Below are positions 1-9,178 of a stretch of DNA of 54,692 nt, piece after piece (the stretch's first letter is position 1; each line of letters begins with the position of its first letter). Under the pieces are notes generated by a model. The model made no database searches, was not told the DNA's origin, and saw only the letters and a list, made by a program, of their open reading frames with translations. The stretch spans positions 1 through 54,692 of the forward strand of contig JAJYFE010000008.1 in assembly GCA_021785435.1 (NCBI GenBank), written 5' to 3'. This stretch comes from Planctomycetota bacterium (lineage in GTDB: Bacteria; Planctomycetota; Phycisphaerae; WQYP01). Both the position numbers and the translations under genes were made by a program.

Positions 1-373
1 ATGCTAAGAAGCTGGCGCTGGTCAAGCGCAGTGACCATAGCGCGAATTATACCGGCCGGGGAATGGGAAGGCACGCCACCAGGGAACACAAAGGACGGCA
101 AGTGATTATCATAGCCCGAAGGTCGCCGCAGGCGACTAAACTGCAACGACTGGTTCGGGCTGCTGCAGCGCCTGGCCCGTCGTTTGCGCGGCGGGGCTAT
201 GCCGGGCCGATGCCGTCCTCGGCCATGTGGCCAGCCGACAAGGGCGTTGGCTCTACGGGCGCTCCTGGCCCATCCCCAGCTTCAGGACCGCCCTCCCTGT
301 GGGCCTCCTTATCCATTTTCCTTTTTACTTACTCACCGTTGCCCCTGGCGGCGCCCGGCGGTGTAATGGTCTC
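1..373. other. Left-edge region, no assignable gene
   Basis: Open frames run through this stretch, but none gave a recognisable protein. The long ORF starting at 227 only becomes convincing from the ATG at 374, because the encoded peptide before it is not shared with the paralogue at 5084-7402. A partial gene truncated by the window edge cannot be excluded. Confidence 0.4.
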
Positions 374-2740
374 ATGGACGATCTTCCCTTGTCGTCGCAT
401 GAGAACACTGTGGCGCCGGCGGATGCGTCACGGGCGATTGCCGCGCCTGGGCAACGTGTCGCCGGCCCACGCCCGACGCCAGAGGCGTCTTCCCACCACA
501 GCTTCGCGGCCGCAGCGGGGCTGTTCCTGCTATGCGTGCTCGCCTATTTTCCCCTCCACCAGGCCGGTTTCATTTGGGACGACGACAGCTGGCTGCGGTT
601 CAACAGCATGGTGCACCATTGGCGCGGCCTGTGGTATATCTGGTTTGTTCCCCACGCCTCCATTCAGTATTACCCCCTGCTGTTCACCGCGCTGTTGCTG
701 CAATATAAGCTCTGGGGTCTGCAGGCCCTGGGCTATCATCTGGTTAATATCGGCCTGCAGGCGATGAACGCCATTCTGCTCTGGCGCATTCTACGGCAGC
801 TGCAACTCCGTAGCGCCTGGATCGCGGCCGCCATCTGGGCGATTCATCCCGTGCAGGTGGAAACTGTCGGCTGGATCGTGGAGCAGAAAAGTCTACTCTC
901 GGGCCTGTTTTATTTCGCCGCGGCGCTGGCTTGGCTGCGCTTCGCGGGCTGGGGAGTGGAATGTCCCGGAAACACCGAGCTGGGGGGCGCCGCGGGCGAC
1001 TCGCTGCCGCACTCCGGCGCATCCTGGCGCACCGGTATTGAAACGCGGTGCGGGTTACACCCGCGCGCCGCGTCGGAACGCGGCGGCGCGACCCTTTCCA
1101 ATCTCAAGGTTCAAAGGTCGCATCGACAATCCACGGCCTGGTATCTCCTGGCGACATTTTGTTTTGTCCTGGCACTACTGGCGAAAACTTATGTTTGTAC
1201 CCTGCCGGCGGCGCTGCTGGTGGTGCTCTGGTGGCGCCGCGGATACGTAGCGCGGCGCGAAGTGCTTTCCCTGATCCCATGGTTTGCCATGGTGCTGGCC
1301 GCGGCGCTGGTCACCGTTTTCATGGAACGCACCGGCGCCGGCGCCAGCGGGCGCCAATTCATCTTCACCTTTCGCCAACACCTGGTCATCGCCGGCCAGG
1401 ATTTATGGTTTTATCCATGGAAACTCTTCTGGCCGCACCCGTTGTTGCCCGTGTATCCGCGTTGGCGGATCCATCATTTTTCAAACTGGCAATGGATCTT
1501 CCCCATCAGCGTTTTTCTCCTGCCGGTCGTGCTGCTTGCTCGACGACGGAAGATCGGCCGTGCGCCGTTCGCCGCTGTGGCTTTCTATGGTCTGACAATT
1601 TCGCCCGCGCTGGGATTTATTTCCTTTGCCGGGATGACGTATACCTTTGTGACCGACCATTATCAGTATCTGGCGTGTATCGGGCTGATCGTGCTGGTTA
1701 CCGAAGGTTTCTGGTTTGCTGTCTCCGGGTTCCGGTTTCTGGTTCCTGGTTTCTGGTGGAAGACGCATCCGGCGGCGCCGCAACCGGCAACCGGGGCGAA
1801 GAGCCGCTACGGCGCCAACCACAAACCAGAAACTGGAAACCCGAAACCACAAATCCCATGCCCGAAACCCATCGCCCTGGCCTGCGGCGGCATGGTGCTG
1901 GTCGCGTTGGGCGTTCTGACTTGGCGCCAAGGCAACGACTATGTGCCGCCGATTCATCTGTGGTATCACGAATACCGATATGACCCACAAAGTTGGGTGG
2001 CCAGGGAACAGATTGGCATGCACCTGTTGGCGCGGGGTAAGGTGGCCGAAGCTTACCGATGGATTTTTCACGCTTATACCCTGACCGGCGGGTCGAATCC
2101 TGTGGTGGACGGCAATTTAGGAGATATTTCCGCACGGTACTTTCACGATGACGCCGCCGCCATTGGCTATTATCGCCGCTCTCTGCAGGCGGATCCTTGG
2201 CAGCCGGACATCATCATCCGCCTGGCGGCGTGTTATGAACGGCAACGCAACTGGGCCATGGCCTTTCACGATCTGCGGCACGGACTGGCCTTGATGCCCA
2301 GATCGGGGGACCTGCATTTCGCCCTGGCCAATGCGCTACTGATGGGTAAACACTATCGTGCGGCGGCGCATCAGTATCGATTGACTTTGCATAGCGAGCC
2401 GTACCGCTGGGCCGCCATTTATCGCCTGGCGGAGGCACTGGAGGCGGCGGGGCAGTGGTCTGCGGCCTTGCCTTGGTACGCCCGTGTGGTGCGGCTGGAT
2501 CCGCACAGTGGTCTGCTGCACTTTTCCTATGGCCGTTGCCTGCTGGAAGCAAAACAGACAGCCAAGGCGGTCAGGCAGCTGCGGCAGGCCCTGTCGCAGC
2601 GCGCCGGGGCGCCCGGCCATGCCGCGGCATACCGGTTGTTGGCCAGGGCCTACCAGCGGCTGGGCCGCCGCAAAAAAGCCGCCGCCGCCCTGGCCCACTG
2701 GCGGGCGTTGGCGCACCGGCGCGAAAGCAGGCCCAGGTAA
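374..2740 (+). CDS. TMTC-like membrane protein with C-terminal TPR repeats
   Basis: This is a predicted polytopic inner-membrane protein of the family usually annotated 'tetratricopeptide repeat protein' or protein O-mannosyltransferase-like. The N-terminal half (about residues 40-530) is a series of hydrophobic helices. It carries the acidic luminal motif GFIWDDDSW, as in GT-C glycosyltransferases, and the family signature AIHPVQVETVGW. The C-terminal third is a run of TPR-like helices. Sugar donor and acceptor are unknown, so an enzymatic role is inference. I start it at ATG 374 rather than 227, which gives 788 aa, close to the 772 aa of the paralogue at 5084-7402. Two low-complexity stretches (after the helix ending AWLRF, and a KPETGNPKP segment) interrupt the family pattern and look like repeats absorbed into the reading frame. 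No clear Shine-Dalgarno sequence precedes the start. Confidence 0.75.
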   Translation: MDDLPLSSHENTVAPADASRAIAAPGQRVAGPRPTPEASSHHSFAAAAGLFLLCVLAYFPLHQAGFIWDDDSWLRFNSMVHHWRGLWYIWFVPHASIQYYPLLFTALLLQYKLWGLQALGYHLVNIGLQAMNAILLWRILRQLQLRSAWIAAAIWAIHPVQVETVGWIVEQKSLLSGLFYFAAALAWLRFAGWGVECPGNTELGGAAGDSLPHSGASWRTGIETRCGLHPRAASERGGATLSNLKVQRSHRQSTAWYLLATFCFVLALLAKTYVCTLPAALLVVLWWRRGYVARREVLSLIPWFAMVLAAALVTVFMERTGAGASGRQFIFTFRQHLVIAGQDLWFYPWKLFWPHPLLPVYPRWRIHHFSNWQWIFPISVFLLPVVLLARRRKIGRAPFAAVAFYGLTISPALGFISFAGMTYTFVTDHYQYLACIGLIVLVTEGFWFAVSGFRFLVPGFWWKTHPAAPQPATGAKSRYGANHKPETGNPKPQIPCPKPIALACGGMVLVALGVLTWRQGNDYVPPIHLWYHEYRYDPQSWVAREQIGMHLLARGKVAEAYRWIFHAYTLTGGSNPVVDGNLGDISARYFHDDAAAIGYYRRSLQADPWQPDIIIRLAACYERQRNWAMAFHDLRHGLALMPRSGDLHFALANALLMGKHYRAAAHQYRLTLHSEPYRWAAIYRLAEALEAAGQWSAALPWYARVVRLDPHSGLLHFSYGRCLLEAKQTAKAVRQLRQALSQRAGAPGHAAAYRLLARAYQRLGRRKKAAAALAHWRALAHRRESRPR

Positions 2741-2827
2741 ACAGGAATCGCTCCATACCTTGAAAATTGGGCCGTGCCATCAGCACTGGCCACGTCTCTG
2801 CCAGCGGCAACCCCAAACCTAACCTAA

Positions 2828-4847
2828 CCCAACTTTCGCACTTCGGTGCCAAGACCCCACGCCAATTGGCCCTTGAAGGGTAAAAGTCTGCACTACAAGT
2901 CCCGCTCGGGCACCTCCCTTTCAGAGGCCAGTGCCGCGACCTGGCTGGGGTAAATTTTCGGCGGCGGCTGGTCCGGCAGGGGCAGGCCGAGCTTTTCCAG
3001 CAAGAGACGCTGTTCCGGCTGCGGCACCGTATAACGCGGCATCACCAGCCAACGGCCGTCGGTTACCGGCAGGTGCACATCCACCATCTGAATGGCGGCC
3101 AGCTGCTCCAACACCGCACGGGGCGTCAGGCCCGGCGCATGCCGGCGGGTGTGCATGGCCAGCGTCGCCACCAGCGCGTACCCCAGAAAGGCCACCAGAA
3201 TGTGCGCCTCGACGCGGGGCTGCACCTGATGATAAATCGGTCGCACCTGCAGATCCGATTTTAAAGATTTAAACGCGGCTTCAATTTGTGCCAGCAGCGT
3301 GTATCGCTGCCAGAGCACCTCCGGGGATTCGGCCTGCAAGCTGCTGCGTAACAGATAGTGTCCGTCGAGCCGTTCGGCCTCCTTGAATTTTCCCGCCTGC
3401 AACCGATAGTGGAACGTCTGGCGGGTCACCGCTTGCTTCGCCGTGGGAATCTCCACCGCCACGAACTGTGCGGCACGGCCGGCGTCGTGCTTCAGCGCCC
3501 CGAGCCGTTGGAGTAACAAGTCCCGCTTCGGCAAGCTGCGGCGCAGGGCCAACAACCCCTGAAAGAACTTCCGCAGCCGCCGCCGGCGCATGGCCCGTTC
3601 TTTGTTCTGGCGACTCTGGCTGCGGGCCAAGACCCACACCTCCCCAGACTCCGCCGTCAGCTTCACTTCCACCCCCGCTTGGACCGCCTGCCACGGCCGC
3701 TCCACCAAGCGCCGCTCCACCGCCGACAGTTTCCCCTTCGGCGTGCCCACCAGGTAGTCGATCCCGCGCTGCCGCATCTGGGTCAACACCGCCTCCGTGG
3801 GAATCCCCCGATCCATCACCCACGTTCGCCGGGCGGCGCCATACAGCGATTCGATCTTGCGCAGAAAGCCTGCCAGGGTCGTCTTGTCCGACGTGTTGCC
3901 CGGCATCACTTCATATGCCAGCGGCAAACCCTCCGGCGTGACGATCAAGGCCAGCACCACCTGCCGACAGTCCGGCCGGCCATCCCGACTGTAGCCGTGC
4001 TTGGCCAAGGGAATCTGTTCGCAGAGGCCCTCAAAATACGTGCTCGTCAGGTCGTACAAGAGTACGTCGAAGTGCACCGCGAACAGGTCCTGCCAACGCT
4101 GCCGCAGGTGCCGGAACAAATCATGCCGGTGTTCCACAATCCGATCCAGGCAGCGATACAGCCGATCCTTGCTGGCCGCCGCGGCATCCACCTCCAGCAA
4201 GGCATCCATCGCGCTGCGGTCAAACCATTGCCGATGCAGGCGGAACTCGCTGCCCGGATCCGTCAGGCGGTTGACGACCAGCAATTCCAGCACCTTGGCC
4301 CACGGCACCCCGGAGCGCCCGTCCGCGGCCAGACGGGCGTTCCAAAATCGATCGAGGTTCAACTCGTGCCACAGCCGGCAGCCCAGCCAGCAGTTCCCGT
4401 AAGCGCGCGGGCGGCGCAGTTCCATCCCAGCCAGCCGCACCGCCAGCGCGTTGACCTCGGCCGGCGTCAGCGTCCTGGCGGCGGTGAAGAGATCCGGCTC
4501 CGGGCGCGGGGGCACCTCCGGGGCGAACGCCTCCAGCGCCCGGTGCCAGCCGTCCTCCTGCGACGCGTTGATCTCACCCAGGTACAGCACCTGCCGCTGC
4601 ACCGGCTGGCCCGAGACGGTGCGGCGGCTCTCCACCACGCTGTAGTAGGTGTGCCATTTGCCGTTCTTGAAACGCCGATGGTGTCGCAGGTACATGCGTA
4701 CCAGTATGGCAAAGTCCCAAGAAGGAACACAAGGGGGTAGGTCTGCACTACAACGGTTTTCGCGCCGTCAACCCTCGATTGGCGGGGCTTTTGCCCTTGC
4801 CGAACCGCAAAAATTCCGGAAAATTGACCCGAGGTGCGAAAGTTGGG
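2828..4847 (-). mobile_element. Complete IS1634-like insertion sequence
   Basis: The element of about 2,020 bp is bounded by imperfect terminal inverted repeats. The left end reads CCCAACTTTCGCACTTCGGT (2828-2847). The reverse complement of the right end (4828-4847) reads CCCAACTTTCGCACCTCGGG, 18 of 20 matching. The sequence CTAA lies directly outside each end (2824-2827 and 4848-4851), a plausible short target duplication. One transposase gene fills the interior. A 13-base direct repeat GTCTGCACTACAA sits inside each end (2886-2898 and 4741-4753). The element separates two convergent paralogous genes and interrupts neither. Intact ends and gene suggest recent activity. Confidence 0.8.
2893..4695 (-). 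CDS. IS1634-family DDE transposase
   Basis: This 600-residue transposase catalyses cut-and-paste movement of the surrounding element. The RNase-H-like DDE core is readable: the first Asp in LLYDLTSTYFEG, the second in TWVMDRGIP, and the Glu in QIEAAFKSLKSDL followed by a lysine, the IS4/IS1634-type arrangement. The N-terminus (MYLRHHRRFKNGK, then a basic, aromatic-rich stretch) is typical of the family. The ORF is uninterrupted and of normal length, so the enzyme may be active. The stop codon lies inside the left copy of the subterminal GTCTGCACTACAA repeat. A longer upstream frame exists in another phase but is a shadow. Confidence 0.9.
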   Translation of the reverse strand: MYLRHHRRFKNGKWHTYYSVVESRRTVSGQPVQRQVLYLGEINASQEDGWHRALEAFAPEVPPRPEPDLFTAARTLTPAEVNALAVRLAGMELRRPRAYGNCWLGCRLWHELNLDRFWNARLAADGRSGVPWAKVLELLVVNRLTDPGSEFRLHRQWFDRSAMDALLEVDAAAASKDRLYRCLDRIVEHRHDLFRHLRQRWQDLFAVHFDVLLYDLTSTYFEGLCEQIPLAKHGYSRDGRPDCRQVVLALIVTPEGLPLAYEVMPGNTSDKTTLAGFLRKIESLYGAARRTWVMDRGIPTEAVLTQMRQRGIDYLVGTPKGKLSAVERRLVERPWQAVQAGVEVKLTAESGEVWVLARSQSRQNKERAMRRRRLRKFFQGLLALRRSLPKRDLLLQRLGALKHDAGRAAQFVAVEIPTAKQAVTRQTFHYRLQAGKFKEAERLDGHYLLRSSLQAESPEVLWQRYTLLAQIEAAFKSLKSDLQVRPIYHQVQPRVEAHILVAFLGYALVATLAMHTRRHAPGLTPRAVLEQLAAIQMVDVHLPVTDGRWLVMPRYTVPQPEQRLLLEKLGLPLPDQPPPKIYPSQVAALASEREVPERDL

Positions 4848-5083
4848 CTAACCGTCGGAGCGCAGATTCGCTCGCCTTGTCGAGTTGCCTCCTTGGGTGA
4901 CCGGGGTGACCTTGATCGGCGGTGGCCGGTGCGATACAGCACGCGACGCCAGGTTTCACACCGTGGCGCTATGTTCATCCCGGACCACCACCGCCGGTAA
5001 ACCGGCGGCTCTATCGCGTCGTATATCTCCCGCCACAATTACCGCCGCTGGCTTGCTTGGCGCTGAACCACGAAATATCGGGG
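4848..5083. other. Short intergenic region beyond IS1634-like element
   Basis: This is the junction between the right end of the insertion sequence and the 3' end of the minus-strand TPR membrane gene. No gene or clear terminator was seen. Confidence 0.4.
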
Positions 5084-7402
5084 TCAGGGTGGTGGCGGCG
5101 GGAGGGAATTTCGCTGTTGCAGACGCGTGGCTTCGGCGCTCGCGGCGGCGGCCTGACGCGGATGGCCAAGAGCGGCCAATGCCCGGGCCAAGGCGCGATA
5201 ACCCACGGGTTGATTCGGCCAGAAATGGATAACCCGCCGGAACTGCTGCGCCGCCGCCGCGGCCTGGCCGTGCAGATACAGGCATTTGCCATATTCAAAA
5301 TGACCTTGCGCAAACCGCGGCGAGACCCGCAGTGCCTGTCGGAAGCGCAACAAGGCCTTGGGCCATTGGCCAAGCTTTTCCAGCGTCAGCGCCAGATTGT
5401 AAAGCGCCTTGGTATTATGCGGCTCATAGCGCAGCGCGTCGCGGTATTGCCGCGCCGCCGCGGAATAGTTCCGCTGCATCACCAGCACGTTGGCCAGCTC
5501 AAAGTGCAAAGCGGCGGAAAAGGGATATAGGATCAGCCCCCGCCGCAACTCAACCAGAACCCTGGGCCATTGGCCAAGGTGCTCGTAGCAATAAGCAAGC
5601 CGCAGAATCACCTGTGGCATGAAGGGATTGTAATGGAGCGCCTGGCGATAATAGGTGGCGGCGGTGGCATAGTTGTGATAAACGCCGTAATACATATCTG
5701 CGGCGTGCAGTTGCAGTAAAGCCAGTAGGGGCGAATTCCGGGAAAGCTGTATAGCCCGCTTGAGTTTCTCCATTCCGGCCGATAGGTCGCCGTGGACGCA
5801 TTCGTACATACCCACGATATTTAGAGCGATTGGGCTGTCCGGATAGTATTTAAGATTATAACGACACAGGCGCACCGCGGAAGAATACAAACGGCTTTGC
5901 TGCCAGGTCAAGGCGCCCAATACCACGAGCACGACGCCGCCGCCGGCTAGGGCGAGGCGCTTCGGGTTTCCAGTTTCTGGTTTCTGGTCTATGGTTTCCA
6001 GGTGCGGTATGGCCTGGTGCTTATTCAACCAGAAACCACAAACCGGAAACCAGGAACGGAAAACCAGAAACCAGAAACCTTCCGTGCCCAGCGCGATCAA
6101 GCCAATACAGGCCAGGTACTGCAAATGGTCGGCCACAAACGAAACTGCCATCATGTTAAACGAGATCAAGCCAATCGCGGGAGAAATGGTAAGGCCGTAA
6201 GAGGCCACTGCGGCAAAAGGCCCACGGCCAATCTTTGGATGCGCCAGTACAAGAATCACCGGGACAGCCAAAGCGGTGGCAGGATAAAGCCACTGCCAGC
6301 CACCCAAGGCGGGCACATCCCACCGCGGATAGGTCGCCGCCAGCGGATGTGGCCAAATCAGTTTCCACGGATAAAACCAGAGCGCGCGCCCGGCGATTAG
6401 CAGCCGCTCCACCGGACCAAACTGAAATTGCGGGCCGCGCACCTCCAGGGCGGTATGCTCCACATGGACGGTCACAGCCGCCATCGCGAGGCCCACGACA
6501 AACCACGGAACGGTCGCAAGAACATCGCGCCAACCCAGACGGCCGCGCCGCCACCACGCAAGCACCAGCAGCACCGCCGGTAGAGTGCATACCGCGGTCT
6601 TCGCCAGTAAGGCCAGGGCAAAGAGCAGCGTCGCCAGAAGATACCAGGCCACGGATTGTCGCTTTGAGAGTTGACATTTGAGATTGGAAATGGTCGCACC
6701 TGCGCCGCGTCCCGACACAGCACACGGGTGTGACCAGCACCGCGTTGCAACCCCGGTGGGCCCGGATGCACCCGTTCGTCGCGGCGAGTCGCCCACGACG
6801 CCCCCCAGCCCAGTGTTTGCGGAAAATTCCACCCCCAAGCCCGCAAAGCGCAGCCACGCCAACACCGCGGCGAAATAAAACAACGCGGAAACCAGATTCT
6901 TCTGTTCGATCACCCAGCCCACGGTTTGCGCCTGCACGGGATGGATCGCCCATATGGCGGCGATAAGCCAGGCGGTTTTTAAACCCAGCCGCCGGAGAAT
7001 CCACCAAAGCAAGAGCGCGTTGATGGCCTGCAGAGCCATATTCACCAGATGGTAGCCGAGCGCGTTCGCCGCCCACATCTGGTATTGCAGCAGCAGTCCG
7101 CTATACACCAGCGGACAATACTGCGCTCCGGTATTCACAACCGTCCAGATATACCAAAGCCCCCACCAGTGATGTTCATACGGATTGTTCACCAGCCATT
7201 GGATGTCATCCCACAGGAAGCCGGCCCGCGTCAGCGGCCAGTACGCCACGAACACCAACAGAATCAGGCCAGCCGCGGCGATAAACGGATTGTTCCAACG
7301 GATGGCTTGCGGTGGCGCCGAGACACAGGCGCTCGGCGGATCGACTGCAGTTCCGGCTGCGACGAATGATCGGGAGGAAGGCTCGCGTGGCGGATTGGCC
7401 AT
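5084..7402 (-). CDS. TMTC-like membrane protein with C-terminal TPR repeats (paralogue)
   Basis: At 772 aa this is the paralogue of the gene at 374-2740, in convergent orientation. It has the same architecture: a hydrophobic N-terminal half with GFLWDDIQW and AIHPVQAQTVGW, then about eight TPR-like repeats (for example ALRYEPHNTKALYNLALTLE). It probably works at the inner membrane on protein or polysaccharide glycosylation, but no substrate is visible. The two low-complexity interruptions seen in the other copy recur here at equivalent positions (one after AWLRF, the other a KPETGNPK segment encoded by CCAGAAACC-type repeats), so they pre-date the duplication. The start MANPPREPSS has no strong ribosome binding site upstream. 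Confidence 0.78.
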   Translation of the reverse strand: MANPPREPSSRSFVAAGTAVDPPSACVSAPPQAIRWNNPFIAAAGLILLVFVAYWPLTRAGFLWDDIQWLVNNPYEHHWWGLWYIWTVVNTGAQYCPLVYSGLLLQYQMWAANALGYHLVNMALQAINALLLWWILRRLGLKTAWLIAAIWAIHPVQAQTVGWVIEQKNLVSALFYFAAVLAWLRFAGLGVEFSANTGLGGVVGDSPRRTGASGPTGVATRCWSHPCAVSGRGAGATISNLKCQLSKRQSVAWYLLATLLFALALLAKTAVCTLPAVLLVLAWWRRGRLGWRDVLATVPWFVVGLAMAAVTVHVEHTALEVRGPQFQFGPVERLLIAGRALWFYPWKLIWPHPLAATYPRWDVPALGGWQWLYPATALAVPVILVLAHPKIGRGPFAAVASYGLTISPAIGLISFNMMAVSFVADHLQYLACIGLIALGTEGFWFLVFRSWFPVCGFWLNKHQAIPHLETIDQKPETGNPKRLALAGGGVVLVVLGALTWQQSRLYSSAVRLCRYNLKYYPDSPIALNIVGMYECVHGDLSAGMEKLKRAIQLSRNSPLLALLQLHAADMYYGVYHNYATAATYYRQALHYNPFMPQVILRLAYCYEHLGQWPRVLVELRRGLILYPFSAALHFELANVLVMQRNYSAAARQYRDALRYEPHNTKALYNLALTLEKLGQWPKALLRFRQALRVSPRFAQGHFEYGKCLYLHGQAAAAAQQFRRVIHFWPNQPVGYRALARALAALGHPRQAAAASAEATRLQQRNSLPPPPP

Positions 7403-7753
7403 GATTGATTATTGGAGCATATTCCACAGAATAAATAAACCGTCGCCTACCGGAAAACCGCTGGCGCGAGTGAGAGGTTTTCAGGGCGGGGCTGGCATGC
7501 AGTGCGGATTCCAGCGTGGGCCGGGATCCGCCGACCGCGGCCGCAACAGCAGGCAAGTCGCCACCAAAAAACCTTCCAGGCGACTCGACCAAGCTCGCCA
7601 GTCTGCGAGTCGCCCCCTGGCGACCTGCCCGCCGATTAGCGGGGCGAGACGCCTGCGCCACGCACGGGGCGGCTGGGGCGGGGCCGCTTCTCGAAAAATC
7701 GCCCCACCCTCTGCCCGCCTATAATAAAAGCGGTTATCAGACGGAGCTGCCTG
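7403..7753. other. Divergent intergenic region with inverted repeats
   Basis: This 351-bp gap lies between two divergent genes and must hold both promoters, although no confident -35/-10 pair was found. It contains an inverted repeat built on GGCGACTCG / CGAGTCGCC (about 7577-7615), which could form a hairpin. No gene is seen. Confidence 0.35.
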
Positions 7754-8356
7754 ATGAAAACGAGCCAGAGAATCGTTCAGCTTGGTACGATCTTTTGGTT
7801 TCTGCTGGCTGGAGCGGGGGTCGCCCGCGCGATCACGCAGCGCACAGGACTCGTGACGCTCAACGGCCATCCCATTACGCTGCTGGGGCGCCCGGCGCGA
7901 GTCGGAGAAAAAGCGCCGCCCTTCAAGGCCGTCGCCAACAATATGACCGTTTATCATTTTCATCCCGGTCATGGCAAAGTCTGGATACTCTCTTCCGTAC
8001 CGTCGCTGGACACTCCGGTTTGCAGCCGGGAAACCCGGCATTTCAACGAGGTGGCTTCCACCCTGGGCAAGGACGTGGGCATTATCACCATCAGCATGGA
8101 CCTGCCTTTCGCTCAAAAACGCTGGTCCGGCGCCAAAGGCATTAAACATCTGCGGACCGTGTCCGATTATCGTTTTCACTCCTTCGCTATGGCCTATGGC
8201 GTGCTGATGAAACAAAACGGCCTTCTGGCCCGGCAGGTGGTGGTCATCGGCAAGAACGGAAGAATCACTTACGTGCAACTGGTGCCGGAGCTGTCGCACC
8301 ATCCCCATTATGCGCCGATTCTGGCTGCGGCCCGGCGTGCCGCGGCGGCACACTGA
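7754..8356 (+). CDS. tpx: Secreted thiol peroxidase (Tpx-type peroxiredoxin) lacking the resolving Cys
   Basis: Tpx reduces hydrogen peroxide and alkyl hydroperoxides through a peroxidatic cysteine. The 200-aa product has an N-terminal signal-like segment (MKTSQRIVQL, a hydrophobic core, then ARA at about 24-26), so it is predicted to act outside the cytoplasm, whereas classical Tpx is cytoplasmic or periplasmic depending on the lineage. The active site SLDTPVCSRE (T87, C90) is intact. In the second family motif, normally SMDLPFAQKRWCGA, the resolving cysteine is replaced: the protein reads RWSGA (S125). C90 is the only cysteine I see, implying a 1-Cys mechanism needing an external thiol. A GGAG sequence lies 6-9 nt before the ATG. 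Confidence 0.88.
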   Translation: MKTSQRIVQLGTIFWFLLAGAGVARAITQRTGLVTLNGHPITLLGRPARVGEKAPPFKAVANNMTVYHFHPGHGKVWILSSVPSLDTPVCSRETRHFNEVASTLGKDVGIITISMDLPFAQKRWSGAKGIKHLRTVSDYRFHSFAMAYGVLMKQNGLLARQVVVIGKNGRITYVQLVPELSHHPHYAPILAAARRAAAAH

Positions 8357-8814
8357 CTGACACTATCCGCAGATTTCCGCGCATGGCCACGCCGCAACCC
8401 AAGTATATAGCCCCGGTCCGCAGCGTCGCCGGGATGACCTTTGCCGGGGGTAACGCTCCGCCGACCCGCGCAATTCCTGCGACGAACAAATCTTCGCGTC
8501 GCGCCAAGAAACACGCCGATGGTGGTACAGCGGTTGCTGGAATAAAAGCACTTACCTGCTATCTCCTGAGACCGGCAAGAATACACTATCTCGACCGCCG
8601 CTGCCTCAAACCCCTCGCCATTCCCTTTTATTTCTGCGTGCCTCTGCGCCGCTCCGCGGTTCCGTATGAAATAGCCGGGCTAGCCACGACGCCTCCGCCG
8701 GCCGCTTGCGGCTTAACCATCCGCGCGCCCCCGCGGTGCGCATCATTCCCCACACACACGGACAAATGAATGGAATCAGGTGGCTGGCCCCATTTTTCCA
8801 TTTTTTTCGTCGGA
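8357..8814. other. Intergenic region with dispersed repeat fragments
   Basis: No intact gene is seen. The segment 8391-8422 reads, in reverse complement, much like 38781-38830 (TGCGGACCG, then GGGCTATATA, then GGTTGCGGC). The palindrome GCCGCTTGCGGCTTAA (from 8700) is the inverted form of the word AAGCCGCAAGCGGC found near 39790, 52372 and 54370. These look like members of a dispersed intergenic repeat population. Confidence 0.4.
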
Positions 8815-9178
8815 GGCTAGGCCGGAACGTTTCATGGGCGCCCGCGGTTTACAGAGACATCGACATCTTTGTCGAACCATGTACGGAAAACGGTATAAAG
8901 ATAGTCACCGCGTTGAAGCGTGTTAGGTTTGGTCAAGGCGCCATTCACGCCGACGATTTCAGCCGGGAAAGTGTGGTGGTTCCACTCGGCTATCCTCCCA
9001 ACCGCATTGACTTGATGACCTCCATTGATGGGGTTACCGAAGCCACGCCTGGATCGCCCGTGTGGCCGCGGAACTCGAGGGCGTGCCGACGAATTTTCTG
9101 AGCCGCCAGTTGTTGCTCCGCAATAAGCGTCAGACTGGGCGGCCCAAAGACCTCGCCGACGTGGAAGAACTGCGGTAA
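8815..9178 (+). pseudogene. Frameshifted nucleotidyltransferase relic (AbiEii/DUF6036-like)
   Basis: Three reading frames must be joined to recover a recognisable protein. One frame gives HGRPRFT; the next gives DIDIFVEPCTENG through LGYPPNRIDLMTSIDG; the last gives AWIARVAAELEGVP through GRPKDLADVEELR and a stop at 9176-9178. This order matches the small nucleotidyltransferases that resemble antitoxin-linked AbiEii or MNT proteins, including the DxD-type DIDIF motif. At least two frameshifts are present, near 8850 and 9040, so the gene is dead. Its last 49 bp overlap the 3' end of the minus-strand uroD-like gene, whose C-terminus seems to have been extended through it. Confidence 0.65.

Noticed and set aside
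2886-4753. GTCTGCACTACAA pair as the ends of the insertion sequence
   Set aside because: They are in direct orientation and the left copy cuts the transposase stop; the outer inverted repeats with CTAA flanks fit better.
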